A DNA stretch of 64,000 nt, from assembly GCA_012729695.1 (NCBI GenBank), contig JAAYCP010000027.1, positions 50,857-114,856 on the forward strand, written 5' to 3'. Numbering within the stretch: position 1 is the first letter of the stretch; the number at the start of each line of letters is the position of its first letter. The notes below the pieces were generated by a model, which was not told the DNA's origin, searched no databases, and worked only from the letters and a program-made list of their open reading frames with translations. A program made the position numbers and the translations under genes. Source of the DNA: Actinomycetales bacterium (GTDB lineage Bacteria; Actinomycetota; Actinomycetes; Actinomycetales; Dermatophilaceae). Of this stretch, positions 54,861 to 63,808 are shown piece by piece.

Positions 54861-55697
54861 TCAGCCCTTGACGGCGCCGGAGGTCAACCCGGCCACGATG
54901 CGCTTCTGGAAGATGAGCACCAGGATCACGACGGGGATGGTGACGATGACCGCGGCCGCGGAGATCGCCCCGGTCGGTTGCTCGAACTGGCTTGCACCGG
55001 TGAAGAACGCGAGCGCCGCGGGCACGGTCCTCGCGTTGTCCGACGTCAGCGAGATCGCGAAGACGAAGTCGTTCCATGCGGTGAAGAACGTGATGATGGC
55101 GGTGGTGAAGACTCCTGGCGCTGCCAGCGGCACGATCACCTTGCGGAAGGCCTGCCAGCTCGTTGCCCCGTCGACCTGCGCGGCCTGCTCCATCTCCCAG
55201 GGGATCTGCTGGAAGAAGGCCGACAGCACCCAGATCGACAACGGCAGGGTGAGCGAGAGGTAGGGGATCACGAGACCGGGGATCGTGTCGAACAGCCCGA
55301 TGTTGCGCCAGAGGTCGAACAGCGGCGTGACGAGCGAGATCACCGGGAAGAAGGAGACCCCCAGAGCGACCAGGAGGATCATCTTCTTGCCCGGAAAGTC
55401 CAGCCGCGCGATCGCGTAGGCGCAGAACATCGCCAGGACCACGCTGATCAGCGTGGCGAGCAGACAGACGATGATCGAGTTGCGCAGGGCGGGGAGGAAG
55501 AGGTCGCTGGCACCACCGGTGAGGATGAGCCGGAAGTTGTCCCAGGTGATCTCGCGCGGGACGTACTTGCCGTCCGCCTGGATCGAGCTCGGCTTGACGG
55601 CCAGCGAGAAGATCCAGAAGAGCGGGATCAGGGTCCACAGCATGACCGGGATGGAGACGGCGAAGAGGCTCCACTTCTGCTTCGGTGTTGCGTCCAT
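54861..55697 (-). CDS. sugB: Sugar ABC transporter permease (SugB/MalG type)
   Basis: 278 aa with six predicted helices. The EAA loop reads EMEQAAQVDGATSWQAFRKV. It pairs with the MalF-type permease encoded just upstream. ATG 55697 is preceded by GAGGAGG at ideal distance; the longer open frame upstream overlaps the other permease and is not used. Confidence 0.87.
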   Translation of the reverse strand: MDATPKQKWSLFAVSIPVMLWTLIPLFWIFSLAVKPSSIQADGKYVPREITWDNFRLILTGGASDLFLPALRNSIIVCLLATLISVVLAMFCAYAIARLDFPGKKMILLVALGVSFFPVISLVTPLFDLWRNIGLFDTIPGLVIPYLSLTLPLSIWVLSAFFQQIPWEMEQAAQVDGATSWQAFRKVIVPLAAPGVFTTAIITFFTAWNDFVFAISLTSDNARTVPAALAFFTGASQFEQPTGAISAAAVIVTIPVVILVLIFQKRIVAGLTSGAVKG

Positions 55698-55708
55698 GTC
55701 AGCCTCCT

Positions 55709-56662
55709 CTACTTCCTCGACCCGGCAAGGTCGACGTTGAAGCCCTTGATGAAGATCAGGGCGATGGCGAAGACCATGAGGAACAGGACGACCGACAGCG
55801 CCGACCCCATTCCGATCTCGACCCGGTCGATCGTCTGTTTGTAGGCCAGGGTGGAGAGGGTCTCGGTGTCGTTCGCTCCGCGCGTCATGATGAAGACGTT
55901 GTCGAAGATGCGGAACGCGTCGAGTGTGCGGAACAGGACGGCCACCATGATCGCGGCCTTCATGTTCGGCAGGATCACCTTGAAGAGGCGCTGCCAGAAG
56001 GTCGCACCGTCCACCTTGGCGGCCTCTTCCATCGCGCCGTCGATCTGGGCCAGCCCGGCCAGCAGGAGCAGCGACATGAAGGGCGTGGTCTTCCAGATCT
56101 CGGAGACCATGATCACCGACATGGCCGGAGCCCAGCTGCCGAACCAGTCGAAGGCGCTGTCCCACGCACCGAACGTGATCGTGTTGAGCCAGTGGTTGAC
56201 GTAGCCGGTGTCGGTGCGGAAGGAGTAGAGCCACGCGAACGCCGACACGACGGTGATGATCGAGTACGGGATCAGCACGATGGTGCGCAGCGTGCGCCGC
56301 GGCAGCACGACGCGGTGCATGAGCATGGCGATCGCGAAGCCGAGGACGAGCTCGACGGCCACGGTCACGACGGTGATGAGCAGGGTGTTGCGCAGCGCCT
56401 GGTAGAAGACCGGGTCGGTGAAGATCACCGAGTAGTTCCCGAGGAAGACGAACTCACGGGCGTCCGGGTCGGTCAGCCGGTAGCGGAAGAAGGACAGCCA
56501 GATCGCCTGCAGGATCGGCCAGGCGGTGACGGCCACCATGACGATGAAGGCGGGTCCGGCGAGCTTCCAGCCGAGCCGGCGCTCCGCCTTCGCGCGGTTG
56601 GACAGGAGCGCCTTGTCCTTGGATGGGGTCTTGGTCTCGGCGGGTGCCGTCGCGGTGCTCAC
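55709..56662 (-). CDS. sugA: Sugar ABC transporter permease (SugA/MalF type)
   Basis: 317 aa with six predicted helices after a charged N-terminus. The EAA loop reads AMEEAAKVDGATFWQRLFKV. GTG 56662 overlaps the stop of the binding protein (GTGA), implying coupled translation. It is separated from sugB by 11 bp. Confidence 0.87.
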   Translation of the reverse strand: MSTATAPAETKTPSKDKALLSNRAKAERRLGWKLAGPAFIVMVAVTAWPILQAIWLSFFRYRLTDPDAREFVFLGNYSVIFTDPVFYQALRNTLLITVVTVAVELVLGFAIAMLMHRVVLPRRTLRTIVLIPYSIITVVSAFAWLYSFRTDTGYVNHWLNTITFGAWDSAFDWFGSWAPAMSVIMVSEIWKTTPFMSLLLLAGLAQIDGAMEEAAKVDGATFWQRLFKVILPNMKAAIMVAVLFRTLDAFRIFDNVFIMTRGANDTETLSTLAYKQTIDRVEIGMGSALSVVLFLMVFAIALIFIKGFNVDLAGSRK

Positions 56663-57966
56663 AGCAGGGCCTCCCCTCTCAGCACGTCCATGATGAGCTC
56701 GGCCGATCGGGCCGGTGTGGCGTCAGGATCGACTCCGTTCGGAGGGCTCCACACGCGTTGGATGGCGGTCGACAGGTCGCCGTAGTACTGCGTCTGCGGC
56801 CGGGGGACGGCGACCTCGAGGGAGTCGCGGATGACGTCTGCCATCGGGAACTGCTCGACCACCTCGGCCTCGTCGAAGACCGAGGCACGGGAGGCGGGGT
56901 TGCCCGTCCCGACCATGTAGAGCAGCTGGTGCTCGTGGCTCGTGATGCACTCGGCGGCCTCGTAGGCCAGGTCCGGGTGCTCGCTGAAGGCACCCACCCC
57001 GATGGAGATGCCGCCGTAGGGAGGAGCCGGGTCTCCCTCGTCGTTGGTCGCCGGGTACATCGCCCATCCGATGTCGTCGATGAACTCGACGCCGTTCGCC
57101 GGGAAGGCGGCCCACACATACGGCCAGTTGACGAGGAAGCCGCTGGTGTCGGGATCCTGGAAGAGGTTCAGCGCCACGGTCTCGTCCGAGGTGCTCATCG
57201 ACGGACCGCCGACCCGGGCATCGGCGACGGACCGCACGATCGCCGCCGCCTCCCGGCCCGCGTCGGAGTCGAGTCCGAGCTCGATGTCCTCGAGGGCCGG
57301 GCCCGGATTGACGAGGATCTCCCCGCCAGCCCCGGCGATGAGAGCGTTGATCCAGACCGTGTACCCCTCATAGCGGTTGGCCTGGACGCCGATCGTGACG
57401 TCCTGGGAGTCAGCGGCCTCGACGAGCTGCTCCCACGTGACGTTGCCGCCCTCGAGGTCCAGCCCGGCGGCCTCGGCAACGCTCTTGCGGTACCAGAGCA
57501 GCTGGGTGTTGGCCCAGAAGGGAACCGTGACCAGCTTGCCGTCCCACTCCGAGGCCGTGACGGCCGACTCGACCCGGTCCTCGGTGAAGGCCTCGACCAT
57601 GTCCTCCGGCACCGGAGCCAGATAGCCGGCCTGGGCGAACTCGGGGATGAACGGCGGGTCCAGACTCATCAGGTCCACGCCCGAGTCACCGCCGGCGAGC
57701 CGCCGGAGCAGCTGCTGGCGCTGGTCGCTCGCGGAGTTGGGGAGCAGCTGGATCTCGATGGAGTATGCGCCGCCCGCCGCCTCCGTGCACTGGGCCGCGA
57801 TCTGCGCCTGGCCTCCGCCCTCGGGGTTCGACCCGCCGCCATCAGGATTGATGTACCAGGTCAGGCGTGCGCTGTCCTCGGTGCTCGAGCAGGCCGCGAG
57901 ACCCACAGTCAACGTGACGGCGCTGAGCACCATCGCCACGCTGGAGCGACGTCTGTGACTCTTCAC
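56659..57966 (-). CDS. lpqY: LpqY-like sugar-binding lipoprotein, probable trehalose receptor
   Basis: 435 aa. The signal sequence ends in the lipobox VGLAAC, so it is anchored outside the membrane. The mature part follows mycobacterial LpqY in several stretches that I recall: the LP-S---QR-QL-RRL-G-D run, MSLD, EFAQAGYLAPV, NTQLLWYR and NWPYVWAA. LpqY with SugABC imports trehalose in mycobacteria, so trehalose is the likely ligand. GTG 57966 has AAGGAG upstream. First gene of the operon. Confidence 0.82.
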   Translation of the reverse strand: MKSHRRRSSVAMVLSAVTLTVGLAACSSTEDSARLTWYINPDGGGSNPEGGGQAQIAAQCTEAAGGAYSIEIQLLPNSASDQRQQLLRRLAGGDSGVDLMSLDPPFIPEFAQAGYLAPVPEDMVEAFTEDRVESAVTASEWDGKLVTVPFWANTQLLWYRKSVAEAAGLDLEGGNVTWEQLVEAADSQDVTIGVQANRYEGYTVWINALIAGAGGEILVNPGPALEDIELGLDSDAGREAAAIVRSVADARVGGPSMSTSDETVALNLFQDPDTSGFLVNWPYVWAAFPANGVEFIDDIGWAMYPATNDEGDPAPPYGGISIGVGAFSEHPDLAYEAAECITSHEHQLLYMVGTGNPASRASVFDEAEVVEQFPMADVIRDSLEVAVPRPQTQYYGDLSTAIQRVWSPPNGVDPDATPARSAELIMDVLRGEALL

Positions 57967-58195
57967 ATCAGGCTCCTTCGCCAGTCCTCCGTGCCCCACC
58001 GCAGGTCCGTGGTCTCGGCTGAGACCGCGACTGAACACCTGGATGAACGCGCCTGGCGCCCATCGGCGAGAACACTGCTGCCTCCCCATCCAACACGTTG
58101 TACTGTGATGCGCGCCACTAAAGGCGGCGAAAACTGCCCCGGGCGAGGCAGATCGGGCCGACCTCAGGGCCGCCTTCCGCGGACGCGGGATGGCG
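57967..58195 (-). promoter_or_regulatory. Promoter region of the lpqY-sugABC-like operon
   Basis: 229 bp between the binding-protein gene and trmD. CAACACGTTG at 58091-58100 has CAAC/GTTG half-sites like LacI-type sugar operators, but this is a guess. AT-richer bases flank it. Confidence 0.4.
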
Positions 58196-59401
58196 TCAGC
58201 GGCGGGGCTTGCGCAGGTCGACCGTCATCGGGTGGACCTCGCTCTCGCCGGGGATGACCCGGTAGCCGGCCTTGCGGTAGAACCGCTGGTTGCGCGTCCG
58301 ACTGCGGCCGGTGTTGAGCCAGAACTCCGTGACGTCCTCGGGCGCCTGGCCCTCGGCGAACGCCAACAGCGCCCGCCCGAGGCCCTCCCCTGCGAGGTCC
58401 GGAGCGACCATGAGCCGACCGATCCACCACCGGTGCGGCTCCCCCGGCTTGCGCCGGGCCCGCACCGAGCCGATGAGGCGCCCGTGCGACCGGACCACCC
58501 AGGTCCTCCACTCCCGCAGGTCGGCCGTATGCTCGGCGACCGTCTCCACCGGACCCGCCCAGTGCGGGGCGACCTCGGCGACCTCCTCGATCCAGCAGGC
58601 GCGGGTCAGGACCATGAGCTCCGGCACGTCGGCCGGGGTGGCGAGGCGCAGGTCCAGGTCCCCCAGGCCCTCGACGACGAGCGACGGGTGGAGCAGGTCG
58701 GGCCGGCGCTGGGCCGTGCGGGCCAGTCGCTGCTCGTGCCGCCAGCGCGCGATGGCCGCGTGGTCGCCCGAGAGCAGCACCGGCGGTACCTCGCGGACCA
58801 CGGACCCGTCGTCCCAGGACGCGGGCTTGGTGTAGACGGGGTACTCGAGCAGCCCGTCCTCGTGGGACTCCTCGACGAGGCTCTCCGGGTTGCCCACGAC
58901 GCCGGGCACGAGGCGACCGATCGCCTCGACCATGGCGAGGACGGCGACCTCCCCGCCGTTGAGCACGTAGTCCCCGAGGGAGACGACGTCGACCTGCCAC
59001 CCGAGGCTCTCGGAGGCGTACTCGTACACGCGCTCGTCGATGCCCTCGTACCGCCCGCACGCGAAGGCGAGCCACTCCTCCTGGGCGAGCTCGCGCGCCA
59101 GCGTCTGGTCCAGCCGTCGCCCGGAGGGGCCAGGCACGATGAGTCTCGGCCGCATACCCTCTCCGCCGTCCGCAGCGGCGCCGAGCGCGTCGAGGGCCTC
59201 CTTCCACGGCTGCGGCTTCATGACCATCCCCGCGCCACCGCCGAAGGGGGTGTCGTCAACGGTGCGGTGCCGGTCATGGGTGAAGTCGCGCAGGTCGTGG
59301 ACCCGCACGTCGAGGACCCCGTCGCGACGCGCCTTGCCGATGAGTGAGAGCTCGAGCGGCGCGAGGTAGTCAGGGAAGATCGTGATGACGTCGATGCGCA
59401 T
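58196..59401 (-). CDS. trmD: tRNA (guanine37-N1)-methyltransferase fused to a GNAT acetyltransferase domain
   Basis: 401 aa; usual TrmD is about 230-270. Residues 1-240 are TrmD ([39 protein letters not shown] and the SAM-knot region [13 protein letters not shown]). Residues from about 250 form a GNAT domain: [12 protein letters not shown], then the acetyl-CoA loop [14 protein letters not shown], and a terminal [11 protein letters not shown]. Frame is continuous with no stop or frameshift. TrmD makes m1G37 to prevent frameshifting; the acetyltransferase target is unknown. Confidence 0.92.
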   Translation of the reverse strand: MRIDVITIFPDYLAPLELSLIGKARRDGVLDVRVHDLRDFTHDRHRTVDDTPFGGGAGMVMKPQPWKEALDALGAAADGGEGMRPRLIVPGPSGRRLDQTLARELAQEEWLAFACGRYEGIDERVYEYASESLGWQVDVVSLGDYVLNGGEVAVLAMVEAIGRLVPGVVGNPESLVEESHEDGLLEYPVYTKPASWDDGSVVREVPPVLLSGDHAAIARWRHEQRLARTAQRRPDLLHPSLVVEGLGDLDLRLATPADVPELMVLTRACWIEEVAEVAPHWAGPVETVAEHTADLREWRTWVVRSHGRLIGSVRARRKPGEPHRWWIGRLMVAPDLAGEGLGRALLAFAEGQAPEDVTEFWLNTGRSRTRNQRFYRKAGYRVIPGESEVHPMTVDLRKPRR

Positions 59402-59410
59402 CGGCTTCCG

Positions 59411-59947
59411 CTACTCCCGCGCCAGGTCGAGCAGACCGGGGGGCGGGTCCATGACGACGCGGCCACCCTCGACATCGACCTCGAGCACGATCGCGGCGAC
59501 GAAGGGCACCATCGCCTCGGCGCCGTCCTCGAGCCCGACGACGAGGAGGTCCTGCGCGGCACCCGTGACGAGGCCCGTCACCTCTCCCAGACGGCCTCCG
59601 GCCGGGTCGTATGCGGTGAGCCCCACGAGCTCGTCCTCGTACCAGGACTCCTCGTCGGCTTCTGCGGCGACCTGCTCCTCGTCGAGGTGCAAGGTGGTGC
59701 CGCGAAGACCCTCGGCGCCCGTGCGGTCGGGGATCTCCTCGAACTGCAGCAGCCAGATGTCACGGTGGAGTCGGGCCGCGGCGAGGGTCAGCGCGCGGGG
59801 CACGCCCGAGCCGGTCGGTGCCTGCGTCGTGAAGACCGCGCCGGGCGCGAAGCGCGACTCGGGGTCGTCGGTGTGCACCTGCACCGTCACCTCCCCACGG
59901 GTCCCGTGGGGCTTGCCGATGCGGGCGATGAGTCGATCGGTGGTCAC
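59411..59947 (-). CDS. rimM: Ribosome maturation factor RimM
   Basis: 178 aa. N-terminal RimM domain (IARIGKPHGTRGEVTVQVHTD) and C-terminal PRC-barrel (YEDELVGLTAYDPAGGRLGEV). It helps 16S processing and 30S assembly with S19. GTG 59947 follows GGAAGGA. It is 9 bp upstream of trmD on the minus strand. Confidence 0.94.
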   Translation of the reverse strand: MTTDRLIARIGKPHGTRGEVTVQVHTDDPESRFAPGAVFTTQAPTGSGVPRALTLAAARLHRDIWLLQFEEIPDRTGAEGLRGTTLHLDEEQVAAEADEESWYEDELVGLTAYDPAGGRLGEVTGLVTGAAQDLLVVGLEDGAEAMVPFVAAIVLEVDVEGGRVVMDPPPGLLDLARE

Positions 59948-60051
59948 GCGGTCATCCTTCCGTATGCGTCGCCCCAGGCTCGCGCGGCGCCTCTGCAGCT
60001 TGGGTGTGCGGTGGCAGGCCGGGCGAGCGCTGACTCCCAAAGACCTGACGG

Positions 60052-60096
60052 ACGACGAACGGCGGGCATGCGATGCGCATACCCGCCGTTCGTCGT
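60052..60096 (-). terminator. Strong hairpin between khpA and rimM
   Basis: A perfect 15-bp stem (60052-60066 with 60082-60096) with a 15-nt loop. The loop carries a CGCATAC heptamer at its end. It would reduce read-through from rpsP-khpA into rimM-trmD. Confidence 0.75.
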
Positions 60097-60116
60097 GTGG
60101 TTCGACCGAACCAGCC

Positions 60117-60362
60117 CTATCGGACGCGGTCCGTGTCGACGATGTCGATGCGGACGTTCTTGCCGCCGGCCAGTGCGCTCATGACGGTGCGCAGGGCGCT
60201 CGCCGTCCGTCCGGAGCGACCGATGACACGGCCGAGGTCGTCGGGGTGGACCCGGACCTCGAGCAGGTCACCGCCGCGGCGGAGCTCCTTGTGGCGCACG
60301 ACGACGTCGTCCTTGTGGTCGACGATGCTGGTGACGAGGTGCTCGAGAGCCTCTTCGAGCAT
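60117..60362 (-). CDS. khpA: KH-domain RNA-binding protein KhpA
   Basis: 81 aa, the usual length. Single KH domain with the GxxG loop in VIGRSGRTASALRTVM. It binds RNA broadly and works with KhpB in many Gram-positive bacteria. Its ATG is 5 bp after the rpsP stop. Confidence 0.94.
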   Translation of the reverse strand: MLEEALEHLVTSIVDHKDDVVVRHKELRRGGDLLEVRVHPDDLGRVIGRSGRTASALRTVMSALAGGKNVRIDIVDTDRVR

Positions 60363-60367
60363 CAGGC

Positions 60368-60859
60368 TCAGGCCTTGTCCTCGGCGTCCGCGTCGGCCTT
60401 GACCTCGTCGACCGCGGGCTCCTCGGTGACCTCAGCCTGCTCGGCGGCGGGCTCGGCCTTCTTGGCTGCCTTCTTCCGCGGCGTGGTGGCGCGGGAGGCG
60501 TCCTCGTCGGTCTTGGCGCCGGCAGCGGCCAGCGCAGCCTCGTAGAGCTCCTTCTTGCTCTTCTTAGGCTCCTTGACCTTCAGCGTGCCCTCGGCACCGG
60601 GCTCACCCTTGAACTTCTGCCAGTCACCGGTGACCTTGAGCAGAGCAAGGACGGGCTCGGTCGGCTGGGCGCCGTTGGCGAGCCAGTACTGCGCGCGCTC
60701 GCTGTCGATGTCGATGACCGAGGGCTCCTCGGTGGGGTGGTACTTGCCGATCTCCTCGATGGCGCGGCCATCGCGCTTGGTGCGCGAGTCCATGACGACG
60801 ACGCGGTAGAACGGGGTGCGGATCTTGCCCATCCGCTTGAGACGAATCTTGACGGCCAC
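60368..60859 (-). CDS. rpsP: 30S ribosomal protein S16 with C-terminal extension
   Basis: 163 aa; a typical S16 is 80-100. The core ([27 protein letters not shown]) spans about residues 2-100. The rest is an acidic/Ala/Lys tail ([17 protein letters not shown]). Such tails are common in actinobacteria. GTG 60859 gives the conserved VAVKIRLKR start. Confidence 0.94.
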   Translation of the reverse strand: MAVKIRLKRMGKIRTPFYRVVVMDSRTKRDGRAIEEIGKYHPTEEPSVIDIDSERAQYWLANGAQPTEPVLALLKVTGDWQKFKGEPGAEGTLKVKEPKKSKKELYEAALAAAGAKTDEDASRATTPRKKAAKKAEPAAEQAEVTEEPAVDEVKADADAEDKA

Positions 60860-61140
60860 AGGTGTGGTCCCTTTCCAGATGTATGCGAGGCACGGCGAGA
60901 CCGGGTGGGGAACACACGGGGAACCTGTACCTCTGGGGTAGGCGCGCGGCGCGAGCGAGAGGGGCCCACACCACACGGGTACGAGCGACCATTCTGCCAG
61001 AGGTCGCGGGATGCTCCGAACCGGCGCCGACCGAGCTCGGCTCAGATCGCCGACCGACCTCGGCTCGGGTCGCCGACCGACCTCCGCATGAGTCCCCGAC
61101 CGAGCACGAGCTCGGGCGACCGACCGCGAGCGGCAGCGGC
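60860..61140 (-). promoter_or_regulatory. Upstream region of rpsP with a 23-nt repeat
   Basis: 281 bp between rpsP and the amidohydrolase stop. It should hold the rpsP promoter. A GTATGCG heptamer lies at about 60873, 14 bp from the GTG. The 23-nt repeats at 61028-61119 fill the distal part. No gene is seen. Confidence 0.4.
61028..61119. repeat. 23-nt tandem repeat, four copies
   Basis: Units 61028-61050, 61051-61073, 61074-61096 and 61097-61119 all begin cgaccga and share most positions (consensus cgaccgacctcggctcgggtcgc). Units 3 and 4 are more diverged. Confidence 0.88.
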
Positions 61141-62226
61141 TCAGACCACCCGCACCCCGCGCAGGACGATCGCGACGGGATCGGACAGGGTCCGCAGGTC
61201 CTCGCGGGGATCCTCCTTGAGGATGACGAGGTCGGCGGGGTCGCCCTCATCCAGCCCGGCGTGACCGAGCCACTCGCGGGCCCGCCACGTGGCAGCGCCC
61301 AGCACGTCGATCCGGGACAGTCCGGCCCGCTCGAGCTCGAGGGCCTCCTCCGGCACCAGTCCGTGACTGATGTGGCCGCCGGCGTCGGTGCCGACGTAGA
61401 CCGGCACCCCGGCCTCGTGGGCAGCACCGATGGTCTCGTAGCGGCGGGCATGGAGGTCGAGCATGCGGTCCCGGTAGAGCGGGAACTTCTCCCCCGCCGC
61501 AGCCGCGAAGTCGGGGAAGTTGGCGATGTTGATGAGCGTGGGCACGATGGCGATCCCCTGCTCGGCGAACTGCGAGATGGTCTCGGGCTCAAGGCCGGTC
61601 GCGTGCTCGATGCAGTCGGTCCCGGCCGCGGCGAAGTCGTAGAGCACCTCCTGGCCGAAGCAGTGTGCCGTGACCCGTGCCCCCTCCTCGTGCGCGGCGG
61701 CGATGGCCTCGGTCAGCACGTCGCGTGGCCAGCACGGCTGGAGGTCTCCCGCGTCCCGGTCGATCCAGTCCCCCACGAGCTTGACCCAGCCGTCACCGGC
61801 CCGAGCCTCGGCGCGGACCCGGCTGACGAGCTGGTCGGGCTCGACCTCGTGGCCGTAGTTCCTGATGTAGCGCCGGGTCCGCGCGATGTGGCGGCCGGCG
61901 CGCACGATGCGCGGCAGGTCCTCGCGGTCGTCGATCCAGCGGGTGTCGGCAGCCGAACCGGCGTCCCGGATGAGCAGCGTTCCGTGGTCGCGGTCGGTGA
62001 GCGCCTGGGTCTCGGCCTCGGCATCCGAGACCGCCCCCTGAGGTCCCAGACCGACGTGGCAGTGGGCATCGACATACCCGGGCAGGACCCAGCCACCGAC
62101 CGAGGTGACGTCGTGGCGGCCCGCGGGCGGCGCATACGTGATGATCCCGTCGACGACCCACGCCTGGGCGCGCACGTCGTCTGGGCCGGCGAGGATCGGA
62201 CCGCGCAGGTGGAGGACGTCACTCAT
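61141..62226 (-). CDS. Metal-dependent amidohydrolase
   Basis: 361 aa. Metal sites: DAHCHVG (about 54-60), a lysine in GWVKLVGDW, histidines in TAHCFG and IEHATG, and the catalytic Asp in VGTDAGGH (about 296). It belongs to the imidazolonepropionase/prolidase-like branch of the superfamily. Substrate unknown (amide, cyclic amide or dipeptide). It is 39 bp downstream of the alpha/beta hydrolase gene, probably in one transcript. Confidence 0.87.
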   Translation of the reverse strand: MSDVLHLRGPILAGPDDVRAQAWVVDGIITYAPPAGRHDVTSVGGWVLPGYVDAHCHVGLGPQGAVSDAEAETQALTDRDHGTLLIRDAGSAADTRWIDDREDLPRIVRAGRHIARTRRYIRNYGHEVEPDQLVSRVRAEARAGDGWVKLVGDWIDRDAGDLQPCWPRDVLTEAIAAAHEEGARVTAHCFGQEVLYDFAAAGTDCIEHATGLEPETISQFAEQGIAIVPTLINIANFPDFAAAAGEKFPLYRDRMLDLHARRYETIGAAHEAGVPVYVGTDAGGHISHGLVPEEALELERAGLSRIDVLGAATWRAREWLGHAGLDEGDPADLVILKEDPREDLRTLSDPVAIVLRGVRVV

Positions 62227-62265
62227 GACACCGAACCTAGATGATGCCCGGTCGACGCGGGTGGA

Positions 62266-63120
62266 TCAGGTGCCCGAAGCCCCGTCTGCGGCCTCGTCCG
62301 AAGCGCCGCCCGCAGCCCGCTCCGGCCCGAGGATGAACCGGCGCAGCGCCTCGACGACGACCTCCGGTCGCTCCGTGTGCACCCAGTGCCCGGCCCCCTT
62401 CACCGTCACCTGGAGCGTGCGGGGGAACAGGGCGCGCATCGTCTCGGCGTCCTCCTCCCGCACGTAGCGTGACTCGCCGCCGACGAGCCACAGCACGGGG
62501 TTTGGGTACGGCTCGTAGTCCCCGGGCTGCACCGGCCAGCCACCCATGCGTGCCTCACCAGCGATGTCGCGGGCGACGAGGTCGAGGTTCGTCTGCCAGC
62601 GCCAGGAGTCCTTGTCGCGGCGCAGGTTCTGCAGGAGGAAGGCCTTGACCCCCGGGTCGGGCTCGTCGAAGAGCTCCTCGGCCTCGGCGCGCGTGGAGAT
62701 CTGATCGAGCGGGAGGCGCTGCATCTCCTCGACGTAGCCGCTGAAGCGGTCCAGGTTGCCGTAGTCGCGCGGCGCGATGTCGACGACGACGAGCCGCTCG
62801 ATGAGATCGGGCCTCTGCAGCGCCGCGATCATCGCGGTCTTGCCGCCGAGGGAGTGACCGACGAGGGTCCACCGCTCCCCCCGCGTCGCAGTCTCGAGGG
62901 TGTCGATGACCTGGGCAGCGTAGGCGTCGAAGGAGAAGTCCTTCGTCCACGACGACCGTCCGTGGTTGGGCAGGTCGAGCAGCAGCGCCTGGGTCTGGTC
63001 ACCGTTCGGACCGCTGACCGCCTTGGCGATCTGCATCCAGTTGCGGCCCTGGCCGAACAGGCCGTGGAGGTATGCGACGCGCGGCCCCGCGGACCCGGTC
63101 GCCAGCGCGAAGAGAACCAT
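62266..63120 (-). CDS. Alpha/beta hydrolase
   Basis: 284 aa. The oxyanion region is YLHGLFGQGRNW, the nucleophile elbow GHSLGG (about residue 88) and the catalytic His lies in GAGHWVHTERPE near the end, where the mature HTERPE motif resembles the YbfF/ABHD11 esterases. Substrate not known. ATG 63120 is the first gene left of the presumed mobile element. Confidence 0.86.
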   Translation of the reverse strand: MVLFALATGSAGPRVAYLHGLFGQGRNWMQIAKAVSGPNGDQTQALLLDLPNHGRSSWTKDFSFDAYAAQVIDTLETATRGERWTLVGHSLGGKTAMIAALQRPDLIERLVVVDIAPRDYGNLDRFSGYVEEMQRLPLDQISTRAEAEELFDEPDPGVKAFLLQNLRRDKDSWRWQTNLDLVARDIAGEARMGGWPVQPGDYEPYPNPVLWLVGGESRYVREEDAETMRALFPRTLQVTVKGAGHWVHTERPEVVVEALRRFILGPERAAGGASDEAADGASGT

Positions 63121-63412
63121 CAGCCACCGTCGCCAGCAGCACGGGCGTACCAGAACGTTCCTATTGGCACGTTGTGGTACGCGTCGCTGTCCATGACCAG
63201 GGCTCAGCCCTTACCGAGGAACTTCTCGAATACAGACGCCTTAGCGCTGTACGAGTCAGCCTCACAAGGTCGGCCCGGATGAGCGCTGTGGGTTGCATTC
63301 TTCTCGGCTAGTTCTCGCACGGGGTGAGCCTAGCCGAACCACATAAGGCGGCCCCCGCGATGCGCAAACATCCGAGGGCCTGACGACGAACCAAACCGGA
63401 AAGGGGTTCATC
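63121..63412. other. 292-bp boundary region between chromosomal genes and a presumed mobile element
   Basis: Base composition is visibly lower in GC between about 63150 and 63330 than on either side. It contains an 8-bp inverted repeat (63145-63152 with 63175-63182). I found no gene and no tRNA; it could hold an attachment site or element promoter. Confidence 0.45.
63145..63182. repeat. Inverted repeat at the element boundary
   Basis: gcgtacca (63145-63152) and tggtacgc (63175-63182) are exact reverse complements with 22 nt between; the adjacent gaacgt / acgttg extends the pairing with one mismatch. It may be an operator or terminator. Confidence 0.6.
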
Positions 63413-63730
63413 GTGGGCACAAGACTACCCATCAGCAGCGACAACACTCCACCCCCCGCAGGGCGCGTCTACAGGATGCGCAGCGGCAGCGGCCGGACCT
63501 GGCAGGTTGGCCCGACGTCCTCGGACGGATCGCCGACCACCCTCGAGCACGCGCGGCGGATCGCCTCCGAACTCGGTTTCGAGCTCGTCGAGGATCGCCC
63601 ACAATGGCGCGCGTCGTGTGAGGCGTGCGGGTGGTCGACGGCGGCACCGACCTACGCAGACGCAGGCGAGGCGGCCAGGGCGCACGCCGACGAGTGCCCT
63701 GAGGCAGCGACGCTCGTCGAGGCGGTGTGA
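63413..63730 (+). CDS. Small protein with a C-x2-C zinc-ribbon-like half, mobile-element type
   Basis: 105 aa, not recognised. GTG 63413 follows GGAAAGG. Residues about 66-95 contain CEAC followed by a conserved-looking HADEC, a possible C-C-H-C zinc site. An Arg-rich N-terminus and a WQV segment precede it. Such small proteins are common in actinobacterial integrative elements and phages; that reading is only by style and location. Confidence 0.6.
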   Translation: MGTRLPISSDNTPPPAGRVYRMRSGSGRTWQVGPTSSDGSPTTLEHARRIASELGFELVEDRPQWRASCEACGWSTAAPTYADAGEAARAHADECPEAATLVEAV

Positions 63731-63733
63731 GCC

Positions 63734-63808
63734 GTGGCTATCGCGCTAATCCTCTTCGCCCTGACCGCCCTCGCGGCCTACGCGCTCCCGATGCGGCACC
63801 AGCCATGA
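63734..63808 (+). CDS. 24-residue membrane peptide
   Basis: GTG 63734 reads 24 codons (VAIALILFALTALAAYALPM then RHQP) to TGA 63806-63808. It is almost entirely one hydrophobic helix. It starts 3 bp after the previous stop and its stop overlaps the next start (ATGA), which supports translation. Function unknown. Confidence 0.55.
   Translation: MAIALILFALTALAAYALPMRHQP

Noticed and set aside
63121-63412. tRNA gene as integration site
   Set aside because: I could not find a TPsiC-arm-like GGTTCGAATCC sequence or a cloverleaf in this stretch.
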